A DNA stretch of 64,000 bases from an uncultured bacterium (GCA_947073545.1 CAMTMP010000014.1:1-64000), one strand, 5' to 3'. Positions 37,306 to 45,684 are shown, counted from the stretch's first letter. Numbers and translations: made by a program. Notes: generated by a model from the letters alone, not told the origin.

Positions 37306-38366
37306 CACTCCTCATCCTCCCAGTTCCATTTGTATTTGGTATATCTGCCGCCGCCTATTTTAATAATCCTTCCATCTTTTACCAAATCATTCAATGTCCG
37401 CTGAATCGTGGTCTGACTGATATCCGAAAACAGCTGTACCAGCTGCTTTTTCGTCACCACCCCAATACGATTCTTTATTTCTTCTGCAATTCTGTCTGGT
37501 TTTGACATCCTATGCCTGGTAACCGTTTTCGTCCTTTCAAAAAATTCTCTGTAAGCCGCCACAATCACGCCAAACATATATTTTACAAATGAACCGTAGT
37601 CGTTTTTTCCTTCATGCCAGTCCGATGAACTGTCCGCCAACGCCTCATAATAAGCGTCTTTAGACTGCTCAATTAATTTTTCTATGCTGACATATTTTCC
37701 TGCAAAATATCCTGCTCTGTACAACAGGAGCAGTGTCAGCAGTCTGCTCATCCTCCCATTTCCGTCTCTAAAAGGATGGATGCACAAAAAATCCAGAACA
37801 AACATAGGAATAATCAGCAGTAAATCTGCCTCTCCTTCCTCCTCTGCTTTTCTATACGCCTCGCACAGCCGTTCCACCGACTCCTGCGTTTCCCATGCCG
37901 GAACGGGCTGAAACCTCACTGTTTTATTACCCGCTTCATCCTGTTCCTCTATCACATTGTCAGCCGCCTTGTAGCGTCCGCCCGCACCTGCGCCTTCAAA
38001 CTTATACAAGTCTCTGTGCAACTGTAATACAAATGCAGATTTCATGGGAATATGCGCATAGTTCTCATGGATTGTATTCAGTACATCCCTGTAACCGGCA
38101 ATTTCCCTTTCACTCCTTGATCTGGGTTTCGTCTTATCTAAAACCAGTTTTCTTAACTGTTCATCAGACGTATATATCCCTTCAATTCTGTTTGAGCTTT
38201 CGGTACTCTGTATTCTCGCAATCTGCACCAAGTCTTCCAAAACATCCGCATATCTGTCCGCTATCAAACGCTGTTCTCCCCTAAACTCATGTATCGCAGT
38301 CAAATATCCAACGATTTCAGGTGTCAGCAGACTCTTCCATTTATTCTCGTATGTATAATCTCTCAA
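37305..38366 (-). CDS. Fic-family protein (class II, with inhibitory helix) heading the restriction operon
   Basis: A 353-residue Fic protein that transfers AMP or a related group from a nucleotide to a target hydroxyl. The catalytic motif is HPFRDGNGR, intact including the catalytic His. An N-terminal SNRIEG (residues about 58-63) matches the inhibitory-helix pattern [S/T]xxxE[G/N] of self-inhibited class II Fic proteins. A C-terminal winged helix (VVTKKQLVQLFSDISQTTIQRTLNDL) suggests DNA binding. TTG at 38366 has GGAGG 8 nt upstream; the ATG at 38390 has no RBS and lies only about 15 nt from the predicted transcription start. It shares an overlap with hsdM, so it is part of the operon. Confidence 0.9.
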   Translation of the reverse strand: MRDYTYENKWKSLLTPEIVGYLTAIHEFRGEQRLIADRYADVLEDLVQIARIQSTESSNRIEGIYTSDEQLRKLVLDKTKPRSRSEREIAGYRDVLNTIHENYAHIPMKSAFVLQLHRDLYKFEGAGAGGRYKAADNVIEEQDEAGNKTVRFQPVPAWETQESVERLCEAYRKAEEEGEADLLLIIPMFVLDFLCIHPFRDGNGRMSRLLTLLLLYRAGYFAGKYVSIEKLIEQSKDAYYEALADSSSDWHEGKNDYGSFVKYMFGVIVAAYREFFERTKTVTRHRMSKPDRIAEEIKNRIGVVTKKQLVQLFSDISQTTIQRTLNDLVKDGRIIKIGGGRYTKYKWNWEDEE

Positions 38367-38411
38367 CCGGCGTTCCTCCACAGCATCCATTTACAAACAA
38401 TTTATGGTATT

Positions 38412-38440
38412 ATTTTATCCGATAATTACGTGAAAGTCAA
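38412..38440 (-). promoter_or_regulatory. Sigma-A promoter of the fic-hsdMSR operon
   Basis: On the minus strand TTGACT (38435-38440) and TAAAAT (38412-38417) are separated by 17 bp. Transcription would start near 38405, 39 nt before the TTG start codon of fic. Confidence 0.75.
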
Positions 38441-38503
38441 CTTCAATATAGTCTTTTATTACAAAATGACTAAATTGATTGTCAGAAAGATAAAATTGAA
38501 TTA

Positions 38504-38540
38504 CGTAAAAAAGAAGTGCCCTGCCAATCTGACAGAGCAC
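38504..38540 (-). terminator. Intrinsic terminator of the ABC exporter permease gene
   Basis: On the minus strand GTGCTCTGTC...GGCAGGGCAC pairs with one internal mismatch and is followed by TTCTTTTTT. It begins 8 bp after the permease stop. Confidence 0.8.
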
Positions 38541-38548
38541 CCCTCCCG

Positions 38549-40555
38549 TCACTTCCTCACAATCTTGTAATATGTCCCCGCTGTCATCACATAGCTGCCC
38601 CCGTAGAGAAGCGCAACCACCGCCGCCACAGCCACACCGCAGCGGATCAGAAGCCCCGTGTCAAAAAACCGCAATGCCGCCAGAAGCCCGTTCACCATCA
38701 CAAGCCCTGCCGCCGTGTGCAGAAAAGCTCCCACAAGGGGCAGGAAAAACACCAGCAAAATCTGTCTGCGGATCGTTCCGCGGATTTCCGCGTCGCTCAT
38801 GCCCACCTTTCGCATAATCCCGAAACTGTCCTGATCCTCGTACCCTTCCGACACCTGTTTAAAGTACATGATGAGCAGCAGACACATGAAGAACAAAAGC
38901 CCGAATACCATACCGATAAAGAGCAGGCCGCCGTTCAAGGAGCGGTTCTCATCCCTGCCATCCAGTCCGTTCTCGATCCCCAGGAAATCCTGCTGCCCCT
39001 GACACCACACCGACCACTCTTCGATAAAAGCGTCCCGCTCTGACTCCTTTCCGTCAAGCAGAATGCACAGGTGCTTCACACCACTGTGCAGAAACCCTTC
39101 CGGATCGGTCACACCGTTCGCTTCGGCCCACGCCGTCACAAACCTGTCAAACGCCTGCTGATCCTTCACCACAATCACATATTGGGCGGTAAAACTAAAC
39201 ATCCTGTTTTTTGCCTGCGGAAAAGGATAAATCCGCTCCGGCTCCTCCTTGACGGACGCCTCCACGCCCATAAAGTTTACGCTGTCAAACCCGAACGCCA
39301 ATCCTGTGGAGTACAGAAGCACTTCGTTCGCCTCCAGACTTTTTTCCTGTCTCTCCAGCCGGTTATAGTCATCCAGTGTCAGCAACGTGACCCCATACTG
39401 GTCGCCAAATGCCAATCCGGAGGCAGCGGTAAACGCGTTGCTTCCCTGCTGTCTGCCGCAGGTAAGCTTCATGCCGTTATAACAGTCCAGCCGCGCTACG
39501 CCCTGTCCGTACTTTTCCGAAAGAGCCTGCGCCTTCTCCCGCGCCTCTTCCGTCACGTTGCTGCTCTCCGAGTAGGAAGCCTCCATATCGTAAGGATAGT
39601 CATAGTAGTCGACCTGATCCATTCCCGTCCATAAAGTGACCGTACAGGTCAACGTAATCAGAAGCATGGTGGAAAAAATGCAGATATTGGACAGGCCCGC
39701 CGCATTCTTTTTCATGCGGTACAACATGCCGGAAATGGTCACCTGATTGGACGGTCTGTAGTATATATTTTTTCTTTTCTTCAAAAACCGCAGAAAAGCC
39801 ACGCTTCCCGAGGTGAACAGAAAATAAGTGCCAAGCACCACCAGCAGTACAGCCAGAAAGAAGTCCGTAAAAATCATGCTGTCCAACTTGCTGGTGACGG
39901 AAATATAATAACCGCACACCAAAAAAATCACGCCCGCCGCAGTCCACAGCCAGGTCCGTTTCAGTTCCTTCTCCCCCTTCCTGCTTTCATCCAAAAGCTC
40001 TGTCGGTTTCATGCGGTAAAAACTCCACAGACTTTTGATATAGACACACAAAAAGACAACCGCAAAATACCGCAGAGTCTCGATGACCGCCTCTATGGAA
40101 AAGTAAAACGCTGCCTCTACATCCAGCCGCGACACGCGAAGCAGCAGGAGAAACATCAGCTTATTCAACACGAAACCAAGTATGATACCCACGGATACGC
40201 TGACCAGATACATTCCCATATTTTCCCAGAAAAGCATAATGCCAATATGTTTCCGTTCCAGTCCCAAAAGACTGTAAAGTCCAAGTTCCCGCCGCCTGCG
40301 CTTCTGCAAAAAACTGCCCGCATAGAGCAGAAAAAACAGCAAAATAATGGAAAGCAGCCCCTTCCCCAAAGAGAGCATCAGCCATGCGTACGCCGCCTTC
40401 GGCAGCCTCTCCATCAGATCGTTGTGCAAAAGAGAAGAAAACAGGTAATAGCTGAACACGGAAAAAAAGCACGCCATGAGATAAGGACGGTAAACCAGTT
40501 TATTCTGAACCACCCCTCTGTAAGCCATAACCGGCAGTAGTTTTAATTTATTCAT
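38549..40555 (-). CDS. FtsX-type ABC transporter permease (BceB-like)
   Basis: A 668-residue membrane protein with an FtsX-like layout. Helix 1 (LMACFFSVFSYYLFSSLL) is followed by a helix group (about 60-290). A large extracellular domain (about 315-535) leads to the final helix group (GGLLFIGMVFGLLFFMCLLLIM and two more). BceB proteins pair with a dedicated ATPase and a two-component system to resist peptide antibiotics such as bacitracin by removing them from lipid carriers. The start at 40555 follows GGGAGG by 11 nt. The ATPase gene is 25 bp upstream and the matching sensor system is about 2.6 kb away, beyond an inserted IS element. Confidence 0.9.
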   Translation of the reverse strand: MNKLKLLPVMAYRGVVQNKLVYRPYLMACFFSVFSYYLFSSLLHNDLMERLPKAAYAWLMLSLGKGLLSIILLFFLLYAGSFLQKRRRRELGLYSLLGLERKHIGIMLFWENMGMYLVSVSVGIILGFVLNKLMFLLLLRVSRLDVEAAFYFSIEAVIETLRYFAVVFLCVYIKSLWSFYRMKPTELLDESRKGEKELKRTWLWTAAGVIFLVCGYYISVTSKLDSMIFTDFFLAVLLVVLGTYFLFTSGSVAFLRFLKKRKNIYYRPSNQVTISGMLYRMKKNAAGLSNICIFSTMLLITLTCTVTLWTGMDQVDYYDYPYDMEASYSESSNVTEEAREKAQALSEKYGQGVARLDCYNGMKLTCGRQQGSNAFTAASGLAFGDQYGVTLLTLDDYNRLERQEKSLEANEVLLYSTGLAFGFDSVNFMGVEASVKEEPERIYPFPQAKNRMFSFTAQYVIVVKDQQAFDRFVTAWAEANGVTDPEGFLHSGVKHLCILLDGKESERDAFIEEWSVWCQGQQDFLGIENGLDGRDENRSLNGGLLFIGMVFGLLFFMCLLLIMYFKQVSEGYEDQDSFGIMRKVGMSDAEIRGTIRRQILLVFFLPLVGAFLHTAAGLVMVNGLLAALRFFDTGLLIRCGVAVAAVVALLYGGSYVMTAGTYYKIVRK

Positions 40556-40580
40556 AATTTCGCACACCTCCCATTCTCTT

Positions 40581-41372
40581 TTACGCCTGATCCGAAGCGC
40601 CCATCTCATCGCCGCTGCCCTGCTGCGCCTGTATCACCGTCAGGGCGTCCGATATCATGCGGTACATTTCGTCCCGGCTCCGTCCTCCTCTGTAGATCTG
40701 GTGAAATACGCAGCCGTCCTTGATAAAGAGCACCCGTCCCGCGTGTGCCGCCGCCTGTATGCTGTGGGTCACCATGAGAATGGTCTGCCCCTCTCCGTTT
40801 ATCTCCCCAAAAAGTTTCAAAAGTTTCCCGGATGCTCTGGAATCCAGCGCCCCCGTCGGCTCGTCCGCCAGCACGATATCCGGCCTTGTGATCAGTGCCC
40901 GGCACACCGCCGCCCGCTGCTTCTGTCCGCCCGATACCTCATAAGGATATTTATCCAGAAGGTCGCTGATCGCCAGTTTGCGGGCAAGGGGCACAAGCCG
41001 TTCCTCCATCTCCAGGTAAGACACTCCCGCTAACACTAATGGCAGGAAAATGTTATCCCGCAGGGACATGGTGTCAAGCAGGTTAAAGTCCTGAAAGACA
41101 AAGCCGAGGTGCCCACGCCTGAACGCACACAGATCCTTCTGGCTGACCTTGGAAAGCTCCTGTCCGTTTAACAGCACCTTTCCGCTGGTTGCCGTGTCCA
41201 GAGAAGCCAGAATATTTAAGAGCGTGGTCTTTCCCGAGCCGGATTCCCCCATGATGGCCACATACTCCCCTTCTTCCACAGAAAAGTTCACGTCGTTTAA
41301 CGCCTGCACCTTGACCGAGCCAAAGCGGGTGGTATATATTTTTTTTACATTTTTTACGGTTAGCAGTGACAT
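40581..41372 (-). CDS. ABC transporter ATPase (BceA-like)
   Basis: A 263-residue ATPase of the MacB/LolD/BceA group: Walker A GESGSGKTT, Q-loop FVFQDFNLLDTMSLRDNI, signature VSGGQKQR, Walker B VLADEPTGALDS and the H-loop MVTHSIQAA. It energizes the permease encoded next. The start at 41372 (MSLLTVKNVKKIY) is preceded by GGAG at 14 nt, a rather long spacing. The next gene upstream on this strand is the XRE gene, past the IS element. Confidence 0.93.
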   Translation of the reverse strand: MSLLTVKNVKKIYTTRFGSVKVQALNDVNFSVEEGEYVAIMGESGSGKTTLLNILASLDTATSGKVLLNGQELSKVSQKDLCAFRRGHLGFVFQDFNLLDTMSLRDNIFLPLVLAGVSYLEMEERLVPLARKLAISDLLDKYPYEVSGGQKQRAAVCRALITRPDIVLADEPTGALDSRASGKLLKLFGEINGEGQTILMVTHSIQAAAHAGRVLFIKDGCVFHQIYRGGRSRDEMYRMISDALTVIQAQQGSGDEMGASDQA

Positions 41373-41413
41373 AATTGTATCTCTGTCTCCTTTCGTATTT
41401 TCCCTTATTATTA

Positions 41414-41430
41414 GGCGTTTGCGAAACGCC
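41414..41430. promoter_or_regulatory. Palindrome upstream of the ABC ATPase gene
   Basis: GGCGTTTGCGAAACGCC is a perfect 17-bp palindrome 42 bp before the ATPase start. A related palindrome with the same TTGCGAA core lies at 43143-43163, on the far side of the IS. Both resemble operators. The nearby XRE protein or the BceR-like regulator are candidate binders. Confidence 0.4.
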
Positions 41431-41475
41431 AGAACCCGCATAAATACGGGATTCTCTTTGTTACAAAATAAAACA

Positions 41476-41544
41476 ACTCCTCACTGGTCTGTGGTATAAT
41501 TGAAATGTCCAATAACAATTATCCATATCCACCAGTAAAGGAGT
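41476..41544 (+). promoter_or_regulatory. Transposase leader stem-loop covering the RBS
   Basis: ACTCCTCACTGGT (41476-41488) pairs with ACCAGTAAAGGAGT (41531-41544) with one bulge. The right arm contains the AAAGGAG ribosome-binding site, so readthrough transcripts would hide it. A TATAAT at 41495-41500 lies inside the loop. A transcript from that promoter would lack the left arm and be translatable, a known way for IS elements to avoid activation by outside promoters. Confidence 0.6.
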
Positions 41545-41553
41545 CGTATCTAT

Positions 41554-43011
41554 ATGATAACACATAAACAACTCTCTTTGGCAGATATTTTTACCGATTG
41601 CCAAAATAAATTTGATAACGATAAATATGAGTTTCTTTCCATACTTGATGAAACCATCAACCTTGATGAAATTGTTCCGGTGTCTTTTGTTTCTCACTTT
41701 CATGCTGCCACCGGCAGACCCCGCAGGCATCTTCTTTACCCAATGCTCAGGGCTCTGTTATTACAGCTTATTTTCTCGATCCCTACCACTTCCCTCCTGA
41801 TCATTTTCCTCAAATATTCTCGGGAATTACGGGATTTCTGTGGTTTTGATGTCGTTCCGGACGCATCTAAATTTACCCGTTTCAAGCAGGATTTCTTATT
41901 GGACTTACAATCCATGTTCGATCACCTTGTTGACCTGACCGAACCGATATGCCAACGGATTGATTTGGAAAAGGCATCCATGACGCTCTTCGATACCTCC
42001 GGCATTGAAGCCCGGGTGACTGAAAACAATCCCAAATATGCCAACCGTATTATCAAACAGCTCAAATCATTTAAAAAAGCCAACGGACTGGACGATTCCT
42101 TTGATCCCTATAAAGCCGCCTACGGCTCCATGCCTTCCCATGCCGCCGCCAGCCCCGCAATCCAGCAGATGTATATCAATGGGCATTTCTGCTATGCCTT
42201 TAAATTCGGCATCGTTACAAACGGGCTGGGTATCGTCAGGCATATTTCCTTTTACAATAAAGATTTTCTCGAATCCCACCCTGAGATCATTGTTGGAAAG
42301 AAATCGGATTCCCCGGATGAGGACAAGAGCCTCGCAGATTCCAAGGCGCTGGTCCCGACACTGAAGGATTTCTTCCGGAAGCATCCGCTCATCAATCCCA
42401 AAACGTTTCTGGGGGATGCCGCTTTCGATTCCATCGAGATCTATAAATATCTGCTGATGGAAACATCCTTTGAAAAAGCGTATATTCCTCTGAAAAATAA
42501 ACTCAGGCTCAAAGGAATCGATTACACCGTAAATGATGACGGCATTCCCTGCTGTCCGCATGACGCTTCCCTCCCAATGAAACGGGAAGGGAGCAGATCC
42601 CATTTGCGCTGCGGCCTTCCAACCATGAAATTTGTCTGTCCCAAAATGAAATGGGAACGAGACAGCCTCACAAAGAAAACAAAACGTGTATGCCATTGTG
42701 ATACTCCGTGTACGGCATCTTCCTGTGGAAGGATGATCTACATTTATCCGGAACAGAACCTTCGCGCTTATCCCGGAACAATCCGTGGCACCCAGGAATG
42801 GGATTCCACCTACAAAGTCAGAGTAAATGTTGAAAAATCCATCAACCACTTCAAAGACAGTTTTTGTGTTGCCGGTCGTAAAACCCAGAATGAGAAGACG
42901 CTTCATGCCGACCTGCTTCTCGCCGGGATTACCCAGCTTATCACTGTAATGGTGGCTGACAAACTGCACATGCATCAATATATCCGCAGTCTAAAACCTC
43001 TGATCGCATAA
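41554..43011 (+). CDS. DDE transposase (IS1182-like/DUF772 type)
   Basis: A 485-residue transposase with an N-terminal DUF772-like domain (RRHLLYPMLRALLLQLIFSI, DASKFTRFKQDF) and a DDE catalytic core. Likely acidic residues are Asp in TLFDTSGIEA, Asp in FLGDAAFDS and Glu in VNVEKSINHFKDSF. A Cys-rich stretch (CCPHDAS..., CPKMKW, CHCDTPCTASSCGRMIY) between the second and third acidic residues resembles a zinc-binding insertion of IS1182 relatives. The frame is intact, so the element may still be active. Confidence 0.85.
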   Translation: MITHKQLSLADIFTDCQNKFDNDKYEFLSILDETINLDEIVPVSFVSHFHAATGRPRRHLLYPMLRALLLQLIFSIPTTSLLIIFLKYSRELRDFCGFDVVPDASKFTRFKQDFLLDLQSMFDHLVDLTEPICQRIDLEKASMTLFDTSGIEARVTENNPKYANRIIKQLKSFKKANGLDDSFDPYKAAYGSMPSHAAASPAIQQMYINGHFCYAFKFGIVTNGLGIVRHISFYNKDFLESHPEIIVGKKSDSPDEDKSLADSKALVPTLKDFFRKHPLINPKTFLGDAAFDSIEIYKYLLMETSFEKAYIPLKNKLRLKGIDYTVNDDGIPCCPHDASLPMKREGSRSHLRCGLPTMKFVCPKMKWERDSLTKKTKRVCHCDTPCTASSCGRMIYIYPEQNLRAYPGTIRGTQEWDSTYKVRVNVEKSINHFKDSFCVAGRKTQNEKTLHADLLLAGITQLITVMVADKLHMHQYIRSLKPLIA

Positions 43012-43038
43012 CCTCACATGCCACTTGCCATTTCGCAG

Positions 43039-43064
43039 GCAGATGTCCCTATCTGCTTTATTTT
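43039..43064 (+). terminator. Terminator of the transposase gene
   Basis: GCAGAT (43039-43044) pairs with ATCTGC (43051-43056), followed by TTTATTTT. It lies 28 bp after the transposase stop. Confidence 0.65.
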
Positions 43065-43072
43065 CATGTCTT

Positions 43073-43124
43073 AAAATCCGGTTACCCACATCCACCACCT
43101 GAAAATCCGGCATAACCGGATTTT
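43073..43124. terminator. Bidirectional terminator-like inverted repeat at the IS right end
   Basis: AAAATCCGGTTA (43073-43084) pairs perfectly with TAACCGGATTTT (43113-43124). A third copy of the left arm, AAAATCCGG at 43102-43110, allows an alternative short hairpin with the same right arm. It would block transcription entering the element from the far side. The remaining sequence to 43313 holds only the palindrome at 43143-43163 and no gene. Confidence 0.65.
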
Positions 43125-43142
43125 TTCCCTGTTGGAATTAAG

Positions 43143-43163
43143 ATTGCGAACTTGTTTCGCAAT
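43143..43163. promoter_or_regulatory. Palindrome on the far side of the IS
   Basis: ATTGCGAA-cttg-TTTCGCAAT is an interrupted palindrome sharing TTGCGAA with the one at 41414-41430. Its function is unknown, and an operator is the simplest idea. Confidence 0.35.
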
Positions 43164-43313
43164 TACCTATTTCCCTTATTATAGACAAAAGGGAAATGTC
43201 ATGCCATGTATCCGGCTTACATTTCCCTCTCGTAACTTACATTTTTGTAAGGATATCGGTTGGCGGATTTCCTATGTTCTTTTCCCGCTCACCATGATCT
43301 TCTCCCCAACCGT

Positions 43314-43823
43314 TTACCGTTTCTTGCGTGTTAAGCAAGCCCCAAAGACTGCCCCGATCAAGGCAGGCGGCGCTATTCTGATAAACAGCCACTCAAATGC
43401 GTGAAACACGACGCCGACAACTGCGGTTTCTGGATGACTATAGTCCCAGCTCCGGTAAGGACTATTGCATACGATCAGCACTGCAAAAACAGCCACAATA
43501 ATCACACACAATGAGATAAAAAACCAGTGAACCGCTTTTTGTCTTACCGCTTTTCCATGCGCAAGCTGTAGGTTGATCACCTCAAGTTTCTCGGAAATCA
43601 CTCTCAAATCATCCGCCTTCGTCTCCTCAATGGTTTCTCCAAGCAATGTGCTTACTGGCGTTTCAAATACCTCTGACATGGAAATCAGCATATCGGCATC
43701 CGGAACCGACAGACCTTGTTCCCATTTCGAGATCGTTTGCCTCACCACATTCAGCTTAATGGCAAGTTCCTCCTGCGAAAGCCCTTTGGATTTTCTGATT
43801 GCTTTTATGTTTTCTTTCAGCAT
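43314..43823 (-). CDS. XRE-family HTH protein with C-terminal membrane helices
   Basis: A 169-residue protein. Residues 1-60 form a Cro/C1-type helix-turn-helix (MLKENIKAIRKSKGLSQEEL, LNVVRQTISKWEQGLSVP). A linker follows, then two hydrophobic helices (HWFFISLCVIIVAVFAVLIV and the C-terminal FIRIAPPALIGAVFGACL). Membrane-tethered XRE proteins of this kind are common in Lachnospiraceae, but their signal is unknown. AAAGGAGGG precedes the ATG at 43823. It sits between the kinase gene and the IS and could control the flanking exporter. Confidence 0.88.
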   Translation of the reverse strand: MLKENIKAIRKSKGLSQEELAIKLNVVRQTISKWEQGLSVPDADMLISMSEVFETPVSTLLGETIEETKADDLRVISEKLEVINLQLAHGKAVRQKAVHWFFISLCVIIVAVFAVLIVCNSPYRSWDYSHPETAVVGVVFHAFEWLFIRIAPPALIGAVFGACLTRKKR

Positions 43824-43943
43824 CGGGGATACCCTCCTTTCACCACCATTATTATGAAGAACCCCCGTTGCGGCAAGCAACGCAAAGTAACATGCCGTTT
43901 CGCGTCTTCTGTAACGGACTCTTATATTTGGAAAAATTCTTTG

Positions 43944-45008
43944 TTATATGCTTTCCTGCGCAATGCCGAGAAACACCTTCGTCCCCTCTCCCAGTTTCGA
44001 CTCCACGCGGATGGACAGCCCCAGTCTGTCCATAATCTGTCTGCACAGATACAGACCGATGCCTGTGGACTTATTTTCCATGCGCCCGTTATATCCCGTA
44101 AATCCCCGCTCAAAAATGCGCGGCAGATCGCTCTCCTCAATGCCGATTCCCGTATCTTCTATGACAAGATAACTACAGACGTTCTTGGCGTGTGCGCCCG
44201 TCTCATCCGCCCCGTAAATAGAGATCGCGCCCTCTTTCGTGTACTTTAACGCGTTGGAAAGCACCTGCTCTGCCACGAAGGAAAACCACTTGCCGTCCGT
44301 GATCACATATGTATGGCACGCCTCCAACTGCAGATTAACCCCCGCCCCGCTGAAAAGAAGCCAGAATTTTTTGAGCGCCTTCTTTACCAGATCGTCCACA
44401 TCCAGCCTTGCAAAGGAAAGATCCGCCGAAATGCTATCCATTCTGGCAAAGTGGAGAGCCATATCCACATACTGTCCCGTCTTGAAAACTTCCTCTCGAA
44501 GCTGTCTCGCAATCTGCGTTTTTGCATCGCTGCCCGCCATACCAGTTTCCGTCACGACTGGATCGGCGTTTTGTAAAAGCAGATCCATCGCAGAGAGCGG
44601 CACCTTGATCTGGTGTGTCCACATGGTGTAATAATCCGCCATGTTCTGCTGCTGCTCGTCAAGCTGTGTCACCAGCGCCTTTTTCTCCGCCTCCTGCGCT
44701 GCGATGATCTGCTGGTACGCCTGTTCCAAGGAGGAAGCAGTCAGGGGCATACCGTCCGCTCTCTCTTCCGCCATGAGAAGCCGCTGCAATTCCCCATATT
44801 TTTCCCGATATCTCAAATAGTCCCACAAAAGATAGCAGCCCCCGAAAAATGCCACAATTCCCAGCGCATAAGTCATATTTTCGACCACGCCCTCATAGCC
44901 GTAGAGGGCGGCCACCATCATAAAAATAAGCGCTTCTACAATATAAAAAGAAACAGGGACAATCCGCTCCCGCAGATAGCCCGCCAGTATACAGGTTTTC
45001 TTATTCAT
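43944..45008 (-). CDS. Sensor histidine kinase (BceS-like, intramembrane-sensing)
   Basis: A 354-residue kinase. Two close membrane helices (about residues 15-35 and 40-60) have almost no extracellular loop, typical of BceS/intramembrane-sensing kinases that read the state of the ABC exporter. The phospho-acceptor His is in MWTHQIKVPLSAMDLLL; the ATPase motifs are QVLSNALKYT, IEDTGIGIEES and STGIGLYLC. The start at 45008 overlaps the end of the response regulator gene (GGATGAATAA) and has GGGGGAG upstream. Confidence 0.9.
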   Translation of the reverse strand: MNKKTCILAGYLRERIVPVSFYIVEALIFMMVAALYGYEGVVENMTYALGIVAFFGGCYLLWDYLRYREKYGELQRLLMAEERADGMPLTASSLEQAYQQIIAAQEAEKKALVTQLDEQQQNMADYYTMWTHQIKVPLSAMDLLLQNADPVVTETGMAGSDAKTQIARQLREEVFKTGQYVDMALHFARMDSISADLSFARLDVDDLVKKALKKFWLLFSGAGVNLQLEACHTYVITDGKWFSFVAEQVLSNALKYTKEGAISIYGADETGAHAKNVCSYLVIEDTGIGIEESDLPRIFERGFTGYNGRMENKSTGIGLYLCRQIMDRLGLSIRVESKLGEGTKVFLGIAQESI

Positions 45009-45684
45009 CCGTCTCCCCCAGCAGATACCCCACACCCTTCTTCGTCTGAATCAGCTCCGACAGCCTGACTTCCCCAAGCCGCTTTCGCAGACGGTTCATG
45101 TTCACCGTGAGGGTATTGTCATCCACGAAACACTCGTCGTCCCAGAGCCGCTTCATCAACAGGTCCCTGCTGACCACGCCGCCCGCCGCCTCGAAGAGTG
45201 TCTGCAAAATGCGGAACTCGTTTTTCGTCAGCTCAATGCGCATTCCCTTTCTGGAAAGTGACATATCCGTCATATTCAACAGCGCACCCCGGTACTCCAG
45301 CACCGCCCCCGGCGCCGTGAACGCGTAAGCGCGCCTTAAAAGCGCCTGTATCTTTGCCTGTAATATTTCCAGATCAAAAGGCTTTACCACAAAGTCGTCG
45401 CCGCCCATATTGACCGCCATCACCACATTCATGTTGTCTGAAGCCGACGAGATAAAAATGATCGGCACCTGAGAGACTTTGCGGATCTCGCTACACCAGT
45501 AGTAACCGTTGTAAAAGGGCAGACCGATATCCAGCAGCACAAGCTGAGGTTCGCAGGATACAAACTGCCCCATCACATCCGCAAAATCTTTGACAGTCTC
45601 CACCTCATAGCCCCACTTTTCCAGATATTTCCCGATCTGCCCTGCAATGACTTTATCGTCCTCCACTACAAGTATTTTGTACAT
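45001..45684 (-). CDS. Response regulator, OmpR family (BceR-like)
   Basis: A 227-residue regulator: receiver with VVEDDKV, the phospho-acceptor Asp in LVLLDIGLPFYNGYYW and FISSASDNMN; winged helix with ELTKNEFRILQTLFEAAGGVVSRDLLM and TVNMNRLRKRLGE. The receiver motif LPFYNGYYWC is typical of BceR. AAAGGAGAGG precedes the ATG at 45684. It and the kinase probably control the exporter genes now separated from them by the XRE gene and the IS. Confidence 0.92.
   Translation of the reverse strand: MYKILVVEDDKVIAGQIGKYLEKWGYEVETVKDFADVMGQFVSCEPQLVLLDIGLPFYNGYYWCSEIRKVSQVPIIFISSASDNMNVVMAVNMGGDDFVVKPFDLEILQAKIQALLRRAYAFTAPGAVLEYRGALLNMTDMSLSRKGMRIELTKNEFRILQTLFEAAGGVVSRDLLMKRLWDDECFVDDNTLTVNMNRLRKRLGEVRLSELIQTKKGVGYLLGETDE

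Larger units (their letters stand above)
41440..43130 (+). mobile_element. Insertion sequence with a single DDE transposase (limits approximate)
   Basis: A single-gene element of about 1.7 kb, opposite in orientation to its neighbours, separates the ABC exporter genes from their apparent sensor system. Its ends cannot be fixed, because I see no clear terminal inverted repeats. The outer limits are set by the palindromes at 41414-41430 and 43143-43163. A 13-bp word TTTCCCTTATTAT occurs on both sides (41399-41411 and 43170-43182), which may be a target duplication or may predate insertion. Confidence 0.7.

Noticed and set aside
31204-38366. A BREX or DISARM-type defence island
   Set aside because: Only Fic, HsdM, HsdS and HsdR are present; no PglX/PglZ, BrxC or DrmA-type genes were found.
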